From NCBI GenBank assembly GCA_021851785.1, contig JAJZBV010000025.1, forward strand, positions 1 through 45,503: a stretch of DNA of 45,503 nucleotides. Direction: 5' to 3'. This stretch comes from Pseudomonadota bacterium. GTDB taxonomy: Bacteria > Pseudomonadota > Alphaproteobacteria > Acetobacterales > Acetobacteraceae. The notes beneath the pieces are model-generated. The model worked only from the letters and a program-made list of their open reading frames with translations, was not told where the DNA came from and searched no databases. Shown here one piece after another: positions 1-9,900 of this stretch (positions are counted from its first letter, which is position 1; every line of letters begins with the position of its first letter). Position numbers and translations under genes: made by a program.

Positions 1-1
1 C

Positions 2-676
2 CCGCCATCACCGGCGGCGACCGCGCCGGCGCCGCCGACCCCGCCGCTGCCGCCGCCGCAGATTTCGCCCGAATCCCTGCCCGAGACCGCGAAACCGCCG
101 CCGTCGCCGCCGGCGCCGACGCCGCCACAACCACAGGCGGCGCGGCCACAACCGCCGCTCCCGGTGCCGCCCTTGCCGGCGCCGCCGCCGCAAAGCGCGA
201 CCAGCCAGCCCAACCCGACCAAGAACGTCGCCCCCGAGAGCGACGCGCTCGAGGCGACGCTGGAGAAGCTGCGGGCGCTGCAGAAACAAACCACGCCGCC
301 CAAGGCGCGCGCCAACCCGCAAGCCGGCGGCGCCCCCAAGGGCGGCGGCGCGCGGGAAGGCAGCGATACCAGCGCGCTCTCCGCCGATCAGCGCGCCTCG
401 ATCGGCGATCACGTGCGCGAATGCTGGACCTATGATCCCGGCGCCAAGGAGGCTGGCCAGATGCAGGTGCATCTCCAGGTCGTCACCGACGCCGCCGGCA
501 CCGCCCGCGTCGCGCGGGTCGCCGGCAGCGATCTCGGCCGCATGAGCGATCCCGAATTCCGCGCCTTCGCCGAGCGCGCGATTCGCGCCGTTCTCGATCC
601 GCATTGCGCCAACCTGCCGCTGCCCAAGGACATGGCCGGCCAGTCGCGGACCCTCGATTTCCGCTTTAGTCCCTGA
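2..676 (+). CDS. tolA: TolA, C-terminal part (5' end outside window)
   Basis: The reading frame is open from the left edge and ends at TGA 674-676, so about 224 C-terminal residues are visible. The first 70 or so are a proline/alanine-rich linker (runs of PPP, PAP), as in the periplasm-spanning part of TolA. Residues encoded from about 370 onward form a TonB/TolA-like C-terminal domain with the pattern [12 protein letters not shown], then [18 protein letters not shown], then [14 protein letters not shown]. TolA is the inner-membrane protein that links TolQR to TolB and Pal during outer-membrane constriction. tolB starts 35 bases downstream, which supports the call. A methionine-type start inside the linker at 164 (GTG) would give a 170-residue product but has no signal or membrane segment, so I treat it as internal. 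Confidence 0.85.
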   Translation, partial: PPSPAATAPAPPTPPLPPPQISPESLPETAKPPPSPPAPTPPQPQAARPQPPLPVPPLPAPPPQSATSQPNPTKNVAPESDALEATLEKLRALQKQTTPPKARANPQAGGAPKGGGAREGSDTSALSADQRASIGDHVRECWTYDPGAKEAGQMQVHLQVVTDAAGTARVARVAGSDLGRMSDPEFRAFAERAIRAVLDPHCANLPLPKDMAGQSRTLDFRFSP

Positions 677-711
677 TATCCGCTCGATATCCTGAGCGAG
701 GAGCCAGACCC

Positions 712-2109
712 ATGAGCATCATCGGCAGCGAATTCCTACCCCCGTCCGGGCTCGGCCGGCGCGGCCTGATCGCCGCCTCGGCGACCACGCTCGCGTTGCC
801 GGCCGCGGCGCAGCAGGCGCCGGCGCCGGCGGCCGGCAAGCCGGGGGCGGCGAGCGCGGTGATCGACGTCAACCGCGCCCGCGCCGCCCCCATCCCGATC
901 GCCATCCCGGGCTTCGCCGGCGGCACCGCCGCCAACCCCAATCTCGGCCGCGACATGGCGGCGGTGGTGACCGCCGATCTCGCCAATTGCGGCCTGTTCA
1001 AGCCGCTCGATCCGGCTTCCTTCCTCCAGGCCGCCGCCACTATGGGCGACGTGCCGAAATGGAGCGACTGGAAGGCGATCGGGGCGCAGGCGCTGGTCAC
1101 CGGCCGGGTGCAGGCGAGCGGCGCCCAGGTGCGCGTCGAATTCCGCCTCTGGGACGTGTTGCCCGAGCAGCAGATCCAGGGCACCGCCTATACCACCGGC
1201 GAGGCCAATTGGCGGCGGATCAGCCATATCATCGCCGATGTGATCTATTCCCGCCTTTTGGGCGAAAAAGGCTATTTCGACAGCCGGGTGATCTATATCT
1301 CCGGCACCGGGCCGCGCAACCGGCGCGTCAAGCGCCTCGCCATCATGGATCAGGACGGCGCCAATAACCGCTTTCTCTCGGATGGCTCCTGGCTCGTCTT
1401 GACGCCGCGCTTTCACCCGACCCGGGACGAGATCGCGTTCATGAGCTATGCCAATAACCGCCCCCGGGTCTATATCTTCGACCTCGGCTCGGGCCGCCAG
1501 CGCATGCTCGGCGAATGGCGCGGCATGACCTTCGCGCCGCGCTTCAGCCCCGATGGCGGTAAGGTCATCCTCTCGGAAACAAGGGGCGGCGGCTCGAACA
1601 TCTATGTCGTCGATCTCGATGGCGGGCGCGAGGCGCAGCTCACCAATTCCGGGGCGATCGACACCAGCCCGTGCTACAGCCCGGACGGCAGCCAGATCGT
1701 GTTCAACTCCGATCGCGGCGGCGATCAGCAGCTCTATCTCATGAACGCCGACGGCTCCAATGTCCGGCGCATCAGCTTCGGGGCGGGCCGCTACGCGACG
1801 CCGGTGTGGTCGCCGCGCGGCGACCTCATCGCCTATACCAGGCTCGGCGGCGACGCTTGGAATATCGGCGTCATGCACCCCGATGGCAGCGGCGAGCGGA
1901 TTCTCTCGCAAGGCTTCGCCGTCGAGGGGCCGACCTTCTGCCCCAATGGCCGGGTGATCATGTTCTGGCGTGAGACCCCGGCGCGCGATTCGCGCGGCAA
2001 TGGCTACTCGGCGCGCCTCGTCAGCGTCGATATCACCGGCTTCGACGAGCGCGTGGCGACGACCCCGACCGACGCCACCGACCCCGCCTGGTCGCCGCTC
2101 GGTGCCTGA
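712..2109 (+). CDS. tolB: Tol-Pal system periplasmic protein TolB
   Basis: 465 residues, usual TolB length. The N-terminus carries a signal peptide with a twin-arginine-like stretch ([16 protein letters not shown]) ending near AAAQQA, so export by Tat is possible. Residues about 45-190 match the TolB N-terminal domain ([13 protein letters not shown], then [17 protein letters not shown]). Residues about 200-460 form the six-bladed propeller, with repeats of the type [28 protein letters not shown]. TolB sits in the periplasm between TolA and Pal. It lies 35 bases after tolA. A 181-base gap with a possible promoter precedes pal. Confidence 0.96.
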   Translation: MSIIGSEFLPPSGLGRRGLIAASATTLALPAAAQQAPAPAAGKPGAASAVIDVNRARAAPIPIAIPGFAGGTAANPNLGRDMAAVVTADLANCGLFKPLDPASFLQAAATMGDVPKWSDWKAIGAQALVTGRVQASGAQVRVEFRLWDVLPEQQIQGTAYTTGEANWRRISHIIADVIYSRLLGEKGYFDSRVIYISGTGPRNRRVKRLAIMDQDGANNRFLSDGSWLVLTPRFHPTRDEIAFMSYANNRPRVYIFDLGSGRQRMLGEWRGMTFAPRFSPDGGKVILSETRGGGSNIYVVDLDGGREAQLTNSGAIDTSPCYSPDGSQIVFNSDRGGDQQLYLMNADGSNVRRISFGAGRYATPVWSPRGDLIAYTRLGGDAWNIGVMHPDGSGERILSQGFAVEGPTFCPNGRVIMFWRETPARDSRGNGYSARLVSVDITGFDERVATTPTDATDPAWSPLGA

Positions 2110-2155
2110 TTTTGCAACACAGGCATGAATTTCGTAGTGATAACGGGAAGATCGC

Positions 2156-2185
2156 TTGACCGCGATCGAAACGGTGGAGTATGCG
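2156..2185 (+). promoter_or_regulatory. Possible promoter for pal
   Basis: In the 181-base tolB-pal gap, TTGACC at 2156-2161 is followed after 18 bases by TATGCG at 2180. This is a fair -35 with a weak -10. Pal is usually needed in much larger amounts than TolB, so a separate promoter is sensible. No other gene is visible in the gap; the only frame (a 42-codon ATG frame at 2125) has no ribosome site or coding bias. Confidence 0.35.
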
Positions 2186-2290
2186 GCATGAGTGTGTTGG
2201 CGAGGGCCGGTTTCGACCCTGGCGACACAAACGTTGCGCCGCGAGGCACATAGGTAATCGCTAGGCACCCAGACCCAGGGACAGAAGACA

Positions 2291-2767
2291 ATGAATATCA
2301 AAATTCTTGGCGCCTTTGCCGCCGTCGCGCTGCTGGCGGCGTGTAACCAGACCCCCACCCCGACCACCGCGTCCACCGGGTCCGGCGCCGTTGCGCCGTC
2401 CGGCCCGGTTCCTGGCAGCGAGCAGGATCTCGTCCAGAACGTCGGTGACCGCGTGTTCTATGCCTTCGACAAGTCCAACCTGAGCGACGAGGCGAAGGCG
2501 ACCCTCACCCGCCAGGCCGAGTGGCTGAAGAAATACCCGCAGGTGCAGGTGCAGCTCGCCGGCAATTGTGACGATCGCGGCACCGAGGAATACAACCTCG
2601 CCCTCGGCCAGCGCCGCGCCAACGCCGCGCGCGACTTCCTCGTCGCCCAGGGCATCGCCGCCTCGCGCATCACCACCATCAGCTACGGCAAGGATCGCCC
2701 GACCGCGATGGGCGATAACGAGCAGGCTTGGGCGCAGAACCGGAATTCCATCACCGCGGTCAAGTGA
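2291..2767 (+). CDS. pal: Peptidoglycan-associated lipoprotein Pal
   Basis: 158 residues. The start MNIKILGAFAAVALLAAC is a lipoprotein signal with lipobox LAAC (lipidated Cys near residue 18). A Ser/Thr/Pro/Gly linker follows. Then comes an OmpA-like domain from about residue 50: VFYAFDKSNLSDEAK, LAGNCDDRGTEEYNLALGQRRA and the closing NRNSITAVK. The GNCDDRGT loop with NxxLxxxRA is the diaminopimelate-binding site of the family. The protein anchors the outer membrane to peptidoglycan and partners TolB. The gene is followed by a strong terminator. Confidence 0.97.
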   Translation: MNIKILGAFAAVALLAACNQTPTPTTASTGSGAVAPSGPVPGSEQDLVQNVGDRVFYAFDKSNLSDEAKATLTRQAEWLKKYPQVQVQLAGNCDDRGTEEYNLALGQRRANAARDFLVAQGIAASRITTISYGKDRPTAMGDNEQAWAQNRNSITAVK

Positions 2768-2943
2768 TTTCCTCGCGCGTCGCTCTTGCGGCGATGCGTG
2801 GCGGGCGTTCTTCGCGAGTCTGGAACGTCATCCGGTCACGCGTGATCGTTTGATCGGATGACGATGCCGGCCGGAATTGGTCGCGCGCCAAACCCGCGGC
2901 GGGGATGATCGTCTCCCGCCGGAGTGGATGATAGCCATTCTGA

Positions 2944-2982
2944 AAAGCCGGCGGCCTCGAGGTCGCCGGCTTTGTTTTGCGC
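2944..2982 (+). terminator. Rho-independent terminator after pal
   Basis: A 13-bp stem: AAAGCCGGCGGCC at 2944-2956 pairs with GGTCGCCGGCTTT at 2961-2973 (one G-T pair) around a TCGA loop. The T-rich tract TTTGTTTT follows. It is the clearest intrinsic terminator in the window. It separates the tolA-tolB-pal transcript from cpoB. Confidence 0.85.
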
Positions 2983-3011
2983 CGGCGTCCGGGTTTTGCG
3001 CCGGCGTCCGG
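2974..3011 (+). repeat. Two exact 19-bp tandem copies
   Basis: The unit GTTTTGCGCCGGCGTCCGG occurs at 2974-2992 and again, without change, at 2993-3011. The first copy overlaps the T-tract of the terminator, so the duplication gives a second T-run. It looks like a recent slippage product. Confidence 0.9.
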
Positions 3012-3092
3012 CGCGGTGTTTCGTGGCCCCGGTTTGATTTGAGGGCTGGTTTGTTTTAAACGCCGAAACCTTCGCGGGGCGGAAAAGCGGGG

Positions 3093-4058
3093 ATGATCGG
3101 CATGACGAGGGTGTGGCTGTGCGGCGTGGTGGTGGTCGGGCTGTCTTGCGCGCCGCTCGCCGCGCGCGCCCAGATGGAGAGCCGCGAGGCCATCCAGTTG
3201 CAAAACGAGATTCTCTCGCTTCGTCATGATCTCGAGGCACTGCAGAAGGCCGGCGGCAAGGGCGGCTCCGTCCTCGGCAGCGCGAAACACACGGCCCCCG
3301 CGGCCAATGCCGCGAGCAGCGATATCCTGACCCAGCTTCTCGATCGGGTCAGCCTGCTCGAGGATCAGGTGCGGCAGTTGCGCGGCCGTGTCGATGAACT
3401 CGGCAACCAGGTGGGGCAGCAGAACGCCGATCTCGGCAAGAAGATCGACGATCTCGGCTTCCGCGTCGATGCCCTCGAAGGCGGCAAGCACCCGGCCGCG
3501 AGCGCGCCCGCCGAGGCGGCGGAGGACAAAATTCCGCCGAGCACGAGCCCGCCGCCGGCGCCGCTCGGCACCTTGCCGGTGCCGCCGCCGGCGCCGCCGG
3601 CCGCCGCCGCCGCCAAGGACACCGCCGCCGCCAAGGAGGGGGCCGCCGCCAAGGAGGGGGCCGCGAAACCGGCGAAGCCGACCGCCGACTCCCTCCTCCA
3701 GGACGGGAGAGCGGCCTTCGCCCGCCACGACTATGCCGGCGCCGAGGATGCGGCCGAGCAGGCGCTGGCCCTCAAGGGCGCGCACGCCGTCGACGCGCGG
3801 TTCCTGCTCGGGCAATCGCTCGCGGCGCAGCGCCAGTTCCAGAAGGCCGCGCTCGCCTTCGATGACACCTACAAGGCCGCGCCGACCGGCCCGCACGCGC
3901 CGGAGGCGTTGCTCGGCCTCGCCGACTCCCTGACCGCGATCAACGCCAAGCCCGCCGCCTGCGCGACGCTCGCCAAATTCGCCAAGGAATTTCCCGCCGC
4001 GCGCCAGGGGGTGCGTGATCGCGCGCAGACGCTGCGCCAGCGTGCCGCCTGCGGCTGA
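3093..4058 (+). CDS. cpoB: Tol-Pal system protein CpoB (YbgF)
   Basis: 321 residues. A signal peptide runs to about residue 27 (CAPLAARAQ). Coiled-coil segments follow (IQLQNEILSLRHDLEAL; ILTQLLDRVSLLEDQVRQLRGRVDEL), as in the trimerising N-terminal domain. A Pro/Ala/Lys-rich linker at about 140-205 includes the tandem units AAAKE(G/D). The C-terminus has TPR repeats (DSLLQDGRAAFARHDYAGAE onward, then HAPEALLGLADSLTAI). CpoB is periplasmic and coordinates peptidoglycan synthesis with Tol-driven constriction. A start at 3102 (second Met) is also possible. The end overlaps tilS by 44 bases. Confidence 0.93.
   Translation: MIGMTRVWLCGVVVVGLSCAPLAARAQMESREAIQLQNEILSLRHDLEALQKAGGKGGSVLGSAKHTAPAANAASSDILTQLLDRVSLLEDQVRQLRGRVDELGNQVGQQNADLGKKIDDLGFRVDALEGGKHPAASAPAEAAEDKIPPSTSPPPAPLGTLPVPPPAPPAAAAAKDTAAAKEGAAAKEGAAKPAKPTADSLLQDGRAAFARHDYAGAEDAAEQALALKGAHAVDARFLLGQSLAAQRQFQKAALAFDDTYKAAPTGPHAPEALLGLADSLTAINAKPAACATLAKFAKEFPAARQGVRDRAQTLRQRAACG
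3600..3665 (+). repeat. Short in-frame repeats in the cpoB linker
   Basis: The codons GCCGCCGCCAAGGA recur three times in tandem with small changes. They encode AAAKD, AAAKE and AAAKE units in the linker between the coiled coil and the TPRs. Such a tract can change length by slippage without breaking the frame. Confidence 0.7.
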
Positions 4059-5328
4059 ACCGCTTTCGGCCTTGCCCGAGACGCCGGTGGGGGCGGAGGA
4101 ATTCGCCGCGCTGATGGCGCCGCTCGGGCCGTTTGGCGCGCCGCCGCGTCTCGCGCTGGCGGTTTCGGGGGGCGCCGATAGTCTCGCCCTCGCGCTGCTC
4201 GCCGCGCGCTGGGCGGAGGCACGGGCGGGTGAGGTTTTCGCGCTGGTCATCGATCATGGTCTCCGCCCCGAGTCGGCGGCGGAGGCGGCGCTGACCTGCG
4301 CCCGGCTGGCCGGGCGCGGGATCGTCGCGCGGCGGATCCGGCTCGAGGGCCTGGCCCCTGGGCCGGGCTTGGCGGCACGCGCGCGCGCGACACGACGGGA
4401 AGCCCTGATCGCGGCGGCGCACGAGGGCGGGGCGGCGCATCTGCTGCTCGGCCATCACGCCGGCGATCAGGCGGAGACGCTGCTGATGCGGGCGCTCTCG
4501 GCGAGCGGCCCGGCGGGGCTCGCCGGGATGGCGGCGTGGCGGCTGGCGCCGGGCGGCGAGATCGCGCTGCTCCGCCCGCTGCTCACGGTTCCGCCCGGGC
4601 GGCTCCGCGCCAGCTTGCGCGCCGCCGGGATCGGCTGGGTCGAGGATCCCTCCAATGCCGATCCGCGCACGCTGCGCGCCCGGCTCCGCCCGCTCGCGGC
4701 GATGCCGGCGCGCAGCCAGGGGCTGGCCGCCGCCGCCGCCGCAAGGGGCGCGGCGCGCGTGGCCGGCAAGGACGCCATCGCCGCGACCCTCGCCGCGCGG
4801 GCGGCGCTCCATCCGGAGGGCTATGCCCTGCTCGCGCCGGGAGCGGTCGCGCCGGAGGTGCTCGCGGCCTTGCTGCGCATGCTCGGCGGTCGGCCCTATC
4901 CGCCGCCGGCCCGCGCCCTCGCCGCCCTGGCCGCGGCGCTTCGCCCGGCAACCCTCGCCGGGGTACGCCTTCTTGCGGCGGGACGGCACGGGACGGGACG
5001 GTTTCAGGGCGGTTTCCTGCTCGTCCGCGAGCCGGCGGCGCTGGCGCCGGCCATCGCCGCGCGGCCGGGGGCGCTGTGGGACGGGCGGTTTCGCCTCGGC
5101 GCCACTCCGGCCTTGCCGAAGGGGGCGACGTTCGGCCCCCTCGGTGCCGTCGCAAGAGGCCGGTTTCCCGCCGCGCGGCATCTTCCCGCCGCGGTTCTGC
5201 CAGGGCTCCCCGCGCTTCGGCTTGCGGAGCGGCTGATCGTGCCGCATCTTGCCTGGCCCGAGGCGGCGGTCGCGGCGCGGTATCCGGTATTTTTCGCGCC
5301 GCTCGCCGCGGCCGTGGAGGAAAATTGA
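4015..5328 (+). CDS. tilS: tRNA(Ile)-lysidine synthetase TilS
   Basis: 437 residues with the N-type ATP pyrophosphatase motif SGGADS at about 46-51 (LALAVSGGADSLALALLAARW). The family motifs VIDHGLRPES and LLGHHAGDQAETLLMRALSASGPAGLAGM follow. TilS converts the wobble C of tRNA-Ile(CAU) to lysidine. The C-terminal half is Ala/Arg-rich and poorly conserved, as is common. The start is uncertain: GTG 4015 (used here; AGGGGG lies just upstream at 4006-4011) or GTG 4042, both inside the end of cpoB. tilS next to ftsH is a frequent bacterial arrangement. Confidence 0.92.
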   Translation: MIARRRCASVPPAAEPLSALPETPVGAEEFAALMAPLGPFGAPPRLALAVSGGADSLALALLAARWAEARAGEVFALVIDHGLRPESAAEAALTCARLAGRGIVARRIRLEGLAPGPGLAARARATRREALIAAAHEGGAAHLLLGHHAGDQAETLLMRALSASGPAGLAGMAAWRLAPGGEIALLRPLLTVPPGRLRASLRAAGIGWVEDPSNADPRTLRARLRPLAAMPARSQGLAAAAAARGAARVAGKDAIAATLAARAALHPEGYALLAPGAVAPEVLAALLRMLGGRPYPPPARALAALAAALRPATLAGVRLLAAGRHGTGRFQGGFLLVREPAALAPAIAARPGALWDGRFRLGATPALPKGATFGPLGAVARGRFPAARHLPAAVLPGLPALRLAERLIVPHLAWPEAAVAARYPVFFAPLAAAVEEN

Positions 5329-5360
5329 CCAAGCTTAAACCGGGCGGGCGCAGGATTGCG

Positions 5361-5392
5361 GGGTTTCGGTGTCGATTGGGGATGCGAAACCC
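5361..5392 (+). other. Hairpin in the tilS-ftsH gap
   Basis: GGGTTTCG at 5361-5368 pairs with CGAAACCC at 5385-5392 around a 16-base loop. No T-run follows, so it is not a typical terminator. It lies 118 bases upstream of ftsH and could be a 5' leader structure. The rest of the 181-base gap is GC-rich and shows nothing else. Confidence 0.4.
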
Positions 5393-5509
5393 AGGCCGGC
5401 ATCCTATGTGCTTTGACGAGACCGGCCCGGAACATGGCTCGCGCGGGGTCGGGGCGGCTATGGCGGGCCGGGTTTCGGGCCAGGTTTGGGGCCTCAGGAT
5501 CGGATCAGA

Positions 5510-7438
5510 ATGAGCAATTTCGGACGTAATCTGGCGCTCTGGGTGGTGATCGCCCTGCTGTTGGTGGTGCTGTTCAACCTCTTCCAGCCGAATTCGGGGC
5601 GTCAAGCGGCAAACCAGGTCGCCTATTCGGACTTCATCGCCGACGTCAATGCCGGCCATGTCCGCGACGTGGTGATCCAGGGCCGCACCGTCACCGGCCA
5701 ACTCGCCGATGGCCGCGCCTTCCAGACCTATACCCCGGAAGACCCGAGCCTGGTCGGGCGCCTGACCGACAAGGGGGTGCGGGTGATCGCCAAACCCGAG
5801 GATAGCGACGTCAACCCGCTGCTGCATTATCTGCTGTCGTGGTTCCCGATGCTGCTTTTGATCGGCGTCTGGGTGTTCTTCATGCGCCAGATGCAGGCCG
5901 GCGGCGGCCGCGCCATGGGCTTCGGCAAGTCCCGCGCCCGGCTGCTGACCGAAAAACAGGGGCGCGTCACCTTCGAGGATGTCGCCGGCATCGACGAGGC
6001 CAAGGACGAGTTGCAGGAAATCGTCGAATTCCTCAAGGATCCGCAGAAATTCCAGCGCCTCGGCGGCAAGATCCCGAAGGGCTGCCTGCTCGTCGGCCCC
6101 CCCGGCACCGGCAAGACGCTGCTCGCCCGCGCCATCGCCGGCGAGGCCAATGTGCCGTTCTTCACCATCTCGGGCTCGGATTTCGTCGAGATGTTCGTCG
6201 GCGTCGGCGCTTCCCGGGTGCGCGACATGTTCGAGCAGGGCAAGAAGAACGCGCCCTGCATCATCTTCATCGACGAGATCGACGCGGTCGGCCGCCATCG
6301 CGGCGCCGGCCTCGGCGGCGGCAATGACGAGCGCGAGCAGACCCTGAACCAGTTGCTGGTGGAGATGGACGGGTTCGAGTCGAACGAGGGCGTGATCCTG
6401 ATCGCCGCGACCAACCGCCCCGATGTCCTCGACCCGGCGCTGCTCCGCCCCGGGCGCTTCGACCGCCAGGTGGTGGTGCCGAACCCGGACGTGAACGGGC
6501 GCGAGAAAATCCTTCGCGTCCATATGCGCAAGGTGCCGCTCGCGAGCGATGTCGATCCCCGCGTCATCGCCCGTGGCACCCCGGGGTTCTCGGGCGCCGA
6601 TCTCGCCAATCTCGTCAACGAGGCGGCGCTGCTCGCGGCGCGCAACGGCCGCCGGGTGGTCGCGATGAACGAGTTCGAGAACGCCAAGGACAAGGTGATG
6701 ATGGGCGCCGAGCGGCGCAGCCTGGTGATGAGCGACGACGAGAAGCGCATGACCGCCTATCACGAGGGCGGCCATGCCCTCTGCGCGCTGCACCAGCCGG
6801 AATGCGATCCCGTCCACAAGGCGACGATCATCCCGCGCGGCCGCGCCCTCGGCCTCGTCATGAGCCTTCCCGAGGGCGATCGCTATTCCAAGAGCCGCTC
6901 GAAACTGCTCGCCGAACTCACCATGGCGATGGGCGGGCGCGCCGCCGAGGAGATCATCTTCGGCCCCGACAACGTCTCCAACGGCGCTTCCGGCGATATC
7001 AAGATGGCGACCAACCAGACGCGGCGCATGGTCACCGAATGGGGCATGAGCGATGCCCTCGGCATGATCGCCTATGGCGACAACAACCAGGAAGTGTTCC
7101 TCGGCTATTCGATGACGCAGCAGAAGAACATTTCCGAGGCGACGGCGCGCGCGATCGACGCCGAGATCAAGCGCATCATCGATAACGCCTATGCCAGCGC
7201 CAAAAAAATCCTCACCGAACATATCGACGAATTGCACCGCCTGGCGCAGGGCTTGCTGGAATACGAGACCCTCTCCGGCGATGAGATCCGCACCGTGCTG
7301 CGCGGCGAGAAGGTGATCCGCAAGCTCGCCGACGAGCCGGCGGTGGATGGCCGCCGCGCCTCGGTGCCGACGACGGTGCGCCCGGTGCCGCCGGCAACGC
7401 CACCCGGCGGCCTCGGCCCGGCGCCGCTGCCCGGCTGA
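5510..7438 (+). CDS. ftsH: ATP-dependent zinc metalloprotease FtsH
   Basis: 642 residues from ATG 5510 ([20 protein letters not shown], the family's N-terminus). A longer in-frame TTG start at 5486 adds eight residues and is less likely. There are two membrane segments (about 8-26 and 103-125), Walker A GPPGTGKT (about 198-205), Walker B IIFIDEID, and the second region of homology [20 protein letters not shown]. The zinc motif HEGGH near 425 completes the site. FtsH is an inner-membrane hexamer that extracts and degrades membrane proteins and regulators such as sigma-32 and LpxC. The C-terminal tail is Pro-rich. folP follows after 14 bases. Confidence 0.98.
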   Translation: MSNFGRNLALWVVIALLLVVLFNLFQPNSGRQAANQVAYSDFIADVNAGHVRDVVIQGRTVTGQLADGRAFQTYTPEDPSLVGRLTDKGVRVIAKPEDSDVNPLLHYLLSWFPMLLLIGVWVFFMRQMQAGGGRAMGFGKSRARLLTEKQGRVTFEDVAGIDEAKDELQEIVEFLKDPQKFQRLGGKIPKGCLLVGPPGTGKTLLARAIAGEANVPFFTISGSDFVEMFVGVGASRVRDMFEQGKKNAPCIIFIDEIDAVGRHRGAGLGGGNDEREQTLNQLLVEMDGFESNEGVILIAATNRPDVLDPALLRPGRFDRQVVVPNPDVNGREKILRVHMRKVPLASDVDPRVIARGTPGFSGADLANLVNEAALLAARNGRRVVAMNEFENAKDKVMMGAERRSLVMSDDEKRMTAYHEGGHALCALHQPECDPVHKATIIPRGRALGLVMSLPEGDRYSKSRSKLLAELTMAMGGRAAEEIIFGPDNVSNGASGDIKMATNQTRRMVTEWGMSDALGMIAYGDNNQEVFLGYSMTQQKNISEATARAIDAEIKRIIDNAYASAKKILTEHIDELHRLAQGLLEYETLSGDEIRTVLRGEKVIRKLADEPAVDGRRASVPTTVRPVPPATPPGGLGPAPLPG

Positions 7439-7452
7439 CCCGGCGCTCCCGC

Positions 7453-8487
7453 ATGCGGCTGATCGAACCTCTCGGCATGCTCGATGGCGAGGCGGCAACC
7501 GCGGCGGTCGCGCGGGGCCTGGCGCTGCCGCTCGCCGGCGGCCGGCTCGCCTTCACCCTCGCCCGGCTGATTGACGAGGACGGGGCGCGCCTCGCCCCCG
7601 TCGCCGATATTCCCGACATTTTCGCGCCCGAGCTTGCGCGCCTCACCACGCCGCCCCCGCCCTGGGCCGGCTTGCCTTCGGGGCAGCCGGCGGTGATGGG
7701 GATTCTCAACGTCACCCCGGATAGTTTCAGCGATGGCGGGCGGCATTTCGATCCTGAGGCGGCGATCGCCGCCGGGCAGGCGATGGCCGAGGCCGGGGCG
7801 GCGATCATCGATGTCGGCGGCGAAAGCACCCGCCCCGGCGCCGAGGCGGTCGCGCCGGAGGAGGAGCAGCTTCGCATCCTTCCCGTCATCCGCGCCTTGG
7901 CGTCACGCGGCGTCCTGATCTCGGTCGATACCCGCAACGCCGCCACCATGGCGGCGGCGCTGGAGGCGGGGGCGGCGATCATCAACGACGTCTCCGGCCT
8001 CGCCCATGACCCCGCCGCCCTGGCGCTGGTCGCGCGGCGTGATTGCGCGGTGGTAATGATGCACATGCGCGGCGCGCCGGCGACGATGAAATCCCTCGCC
8101 ACCTACGGCGATGTCACGCTCGAGGTGCTCGCCGAACTCGGCGCGCGTCTGGCCGCCGCCGAGCACGCCGGCATCGCGCCGGCGCGGATCGCGCTCGATC
8201 CCGGTTTCGGTTTCGCCAAGGAGGGGCGGCAGAATCTCGATCTCATGCGCCGCCTCGCTTTGTTCGCCAATTTCGGCCGCCCGCTGCTGATCGGCGTCTC
8301 ACGCAAGCGCCTGGTCGGGATGGCGTCCGGCGAGGTCGAGGCGACGCGACGGGCACCGGGCTCGATCGCCGCCGGGCTCTATGCCCTTGGTCACGGCGCG
8401 CTCATTCTTCGCGTGCATGATGTCGCGGAGACCGTCCAGGCGGTGCGGGTCTGGGATAGTCTTTCCGATCATGGAATGTTAACCTGA
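7453..8487 (+). CDS. folP: Dihydropteroate synthase FolP
   Basis: 344 residues. Conserved blocks of the TIM-barrel enzyme are [17 protein letters not shown] (about 84-100), [39 protein letters not shown] and the closing GVSRKRLVG. It condenses p-aminobenzoate with hydroxymethyl-dihydropterin diphosphate, and is the target of sulfonamides. About 75 N-terminal residues precede the catalytic domain, more than in the E. coli enzyme. They carry [18 protein letters not shown] and do not look like a second folate enzyme. The gene is tightly placed between ftsH and glmM. Confidence 0.95.
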   Translation: MRLIEPLGMLDGEAATAAVARGLALPLAGGRLAFTLARLIDEDGARLAPVADIPDIFAPELARLTTPPPPWAGLPSGQPAVMGILNVTPDSFSDGGRHFDPEAAIAAGQAMAEAGAAIIDVGGESTRPGAEAVAPEEEQLRILPVIRALASRGVLISVDTRNAATMAAALEAGAAIINDVSGLAHDPAALALVARRDCAVVMMHMRGAPATMKSLATYGDVTLEVLAELGARLAAAEHAGIAPARIALDPGFGFAKEGRQNLDLMRRLALFANFGRPLLIGVSRKRLVGMASGEVEATRRAPGSIAAGLYALGHGALILRVHDVAETVQAVRVWDSLSDHGMLT

Positions 8488-8527
8488 ATCCCCCCAAATC
8501 GGCCGATTGCGAGCAGGAGTTCTGTCG

Positions 8528-9895
8528 ATGAACAAGATCCGGCGCCTGTTCGGCACCGACGGCATCCGAGGCACCGCCAATGTCGCGCCGATGACGGCGG
8601 AAATCGCGCTTCGCCTCGGCCAGGCGGCGGGGGTGGTGTTTACCCGCGGCGACCATCGCCACCGCGTCGTCATCGGCAAGGATACGCGGCTTTCCGGCTA
8701 TCTGATCGAGCCCGCGCTCACCGCCGGCTTCATCGGCGCCGGGATGGACGTGGTTCTGGTCGGGCCGCTGCCGACGCCGGCGATCGCCATGCTGACGCGG
8801 AGCCTCCGCGCCGATCTCGGGGTGATGATCTCGGCGTCCCACAACCCCTATCAGGATAACGGCATCAAGCTCTTCGATCCCGACGGCTATAAGCTCTCGG
8901 ATGCGACCGAGATGGAGATCGAGGCGCTGATGGCGCGCGATCTCTCGGCCCAGATGGCAACGCCCGATCATCTCGGCCGGGCGGCGCGGCTGGAAGACGC
9001 CTCGGGGCGCTATATCGAGGCCGCGAAAGCGAGTTTTCCGCGCGGGCGCAGACTCGATGGGCTGAAAATCGTGCTCGATTGCGCCCACGGCGCCGCCTAT
9101 CGCGTCGCCCCGACCGTGCTTTGGGAACTCGGCGCGCGGGTGGTGCCGCTCGGCGTCGCGCCCAACGGCTTCAATATCAATCAGGGCTGCGGCTCGACCG
9201 ATCCGGCGCTGCTCTGCGCCCGGGTGCGCGAGGAAGGCGCCGATCTCGGCATCGCCCTCGATGGCGACGCGGATCGGCTGGTGCTCGCCGATGAGCGCGG
9301 CCGGCTGATCGACGGCGATCAGATTCTGGCGCTGATCGCGCGGCGCTGGCGCGACGCCGGGCAGCTCGCCGGCGCCGGCATCGTCGCGACGGTGATGTCC
9401 AATCTCGGGCTCGAGCGGTTTCTCGTCGGGCTCGGTCTCGCGCTGCACCGCACCCAGGTCGGCGACCGCTATGTCGCCGAGCGGATGCGCGCCGGCGGGA
9501 TGAATGTCGGCGGCGAGCAATCCGGGCATCTCATCCTCTCGGATTTCGCGACCACCGGCGACGGGTTGATCGCGGCCCTCCAGGTGCTCGCGGTGCTGGT
9601 CGCCGCCGGGCAGCCGGCGAGCGCGGTCTGCAATGTCTTCACGCCGCTCCCCCAGCGGCTGGAGAGCATCCGCTTCAGCGGTCCCTCGCCGCTCGATGAC
9701 CGCGAGGTACGAAAGGCGGTGGCCGAGGCGGAGGAGGCGCTGGCGGGCAACGGCCGGCTGCTCATTCGCCCGAGCGGCACCGAGCCGGTTCTGCGCATCA
9801 TGGCCGAGGCCGAGGATGAGGCGCTGGTGCAGCGCGTCGTCGGGGAGCTTTCGGCGGTGATCACCGCCGCCGCCGCCGTCTCGCGCCCGGGCTGA
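8528..9895 (+). CDS. glmM: Phosphoglucosamine mutase GlmM
   Basis: 455 residues from ATG 8528, preceded by AGGAG at 8515-8519. The N-terminus [14 protein letters not shown], the phosphoserine loop [17 protein letters not shown] (Ser near 104), the metal loop [13 protein letters not shown] and the C-terminal phosphate loop [17 protein letters not shown] are all present. GlmM makes glucosamine-1-phosphate for peptidoglycan and lipopolysaccharide. It lies 40 bases after folP and five bases before thiD. The folP-glmM pairing is widespread. Confidence 0.97.
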   Translation: MNKIRRLFGTDGIRGTANVAPMTAEIALRLGQAAGVVFTRGDHRHRVVIGKDTRLSGYLIEPALTAGFIGAGMDVVLVGPLPTPAIAMLTRSLRADLGVMISASHNPYQDNGIKLFDPDGYKLSDATEMEIEALMARDLSAQMATPDHLGRAARLEDASGRYIEAAKASFPRGRRLDGLKIVLDCAHGAAYRVAPTVLWELGARVVPLGVAPNGFNINQGCGSTDPALLCARVREEGADLGIALDGDADRLVLADERGRLIDGDQILALIARRWRDAGQLAGAGIVATVMSNLGLERFLVGLGLALHRTQVGDRYVAERMRAGGMNVGGEQSGHLILSDFATTGDGLIAALQVLAVLVAAGQPASAVCNVFTPLPQRLESIRFSGPSPLDDREVRKAVAEAEEALAGNGRLLIRPSGTEPVLRIMAEAEDEALVQRVVGELSAVITAAAAVSRPG

Positions 9896-9900
9896 GCGGG

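Larger units (their letters stand above)
2768..3092. other. 325-base gap between pal and cpoB
   Basis: The gap contains the terminator at 2944-2982 and a 19-bp tandem duplication at 2974-3011, described separately. It also contains the cpoB leader (AAAGCGGGG just before the start). I see no gene. The 2768-2940 part is GC-rich and shows no recognisable motif. Confidence 0.6.

Noticed and set aside
2125-2253. A 42-codon ATG frame in the tolB-pal gap
   Set aside because: No ribosome site, no coding bias at third positions, and the product has no features.
4583-7498. A 971-codon open frame on the - strand
   Set aside because: It runs antisense to tilS, ftsH and folP, is rich in Arg/Gly/Ala/His and has no domain. 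Long antisense frames are expected in DNA with GC-rich third positions.
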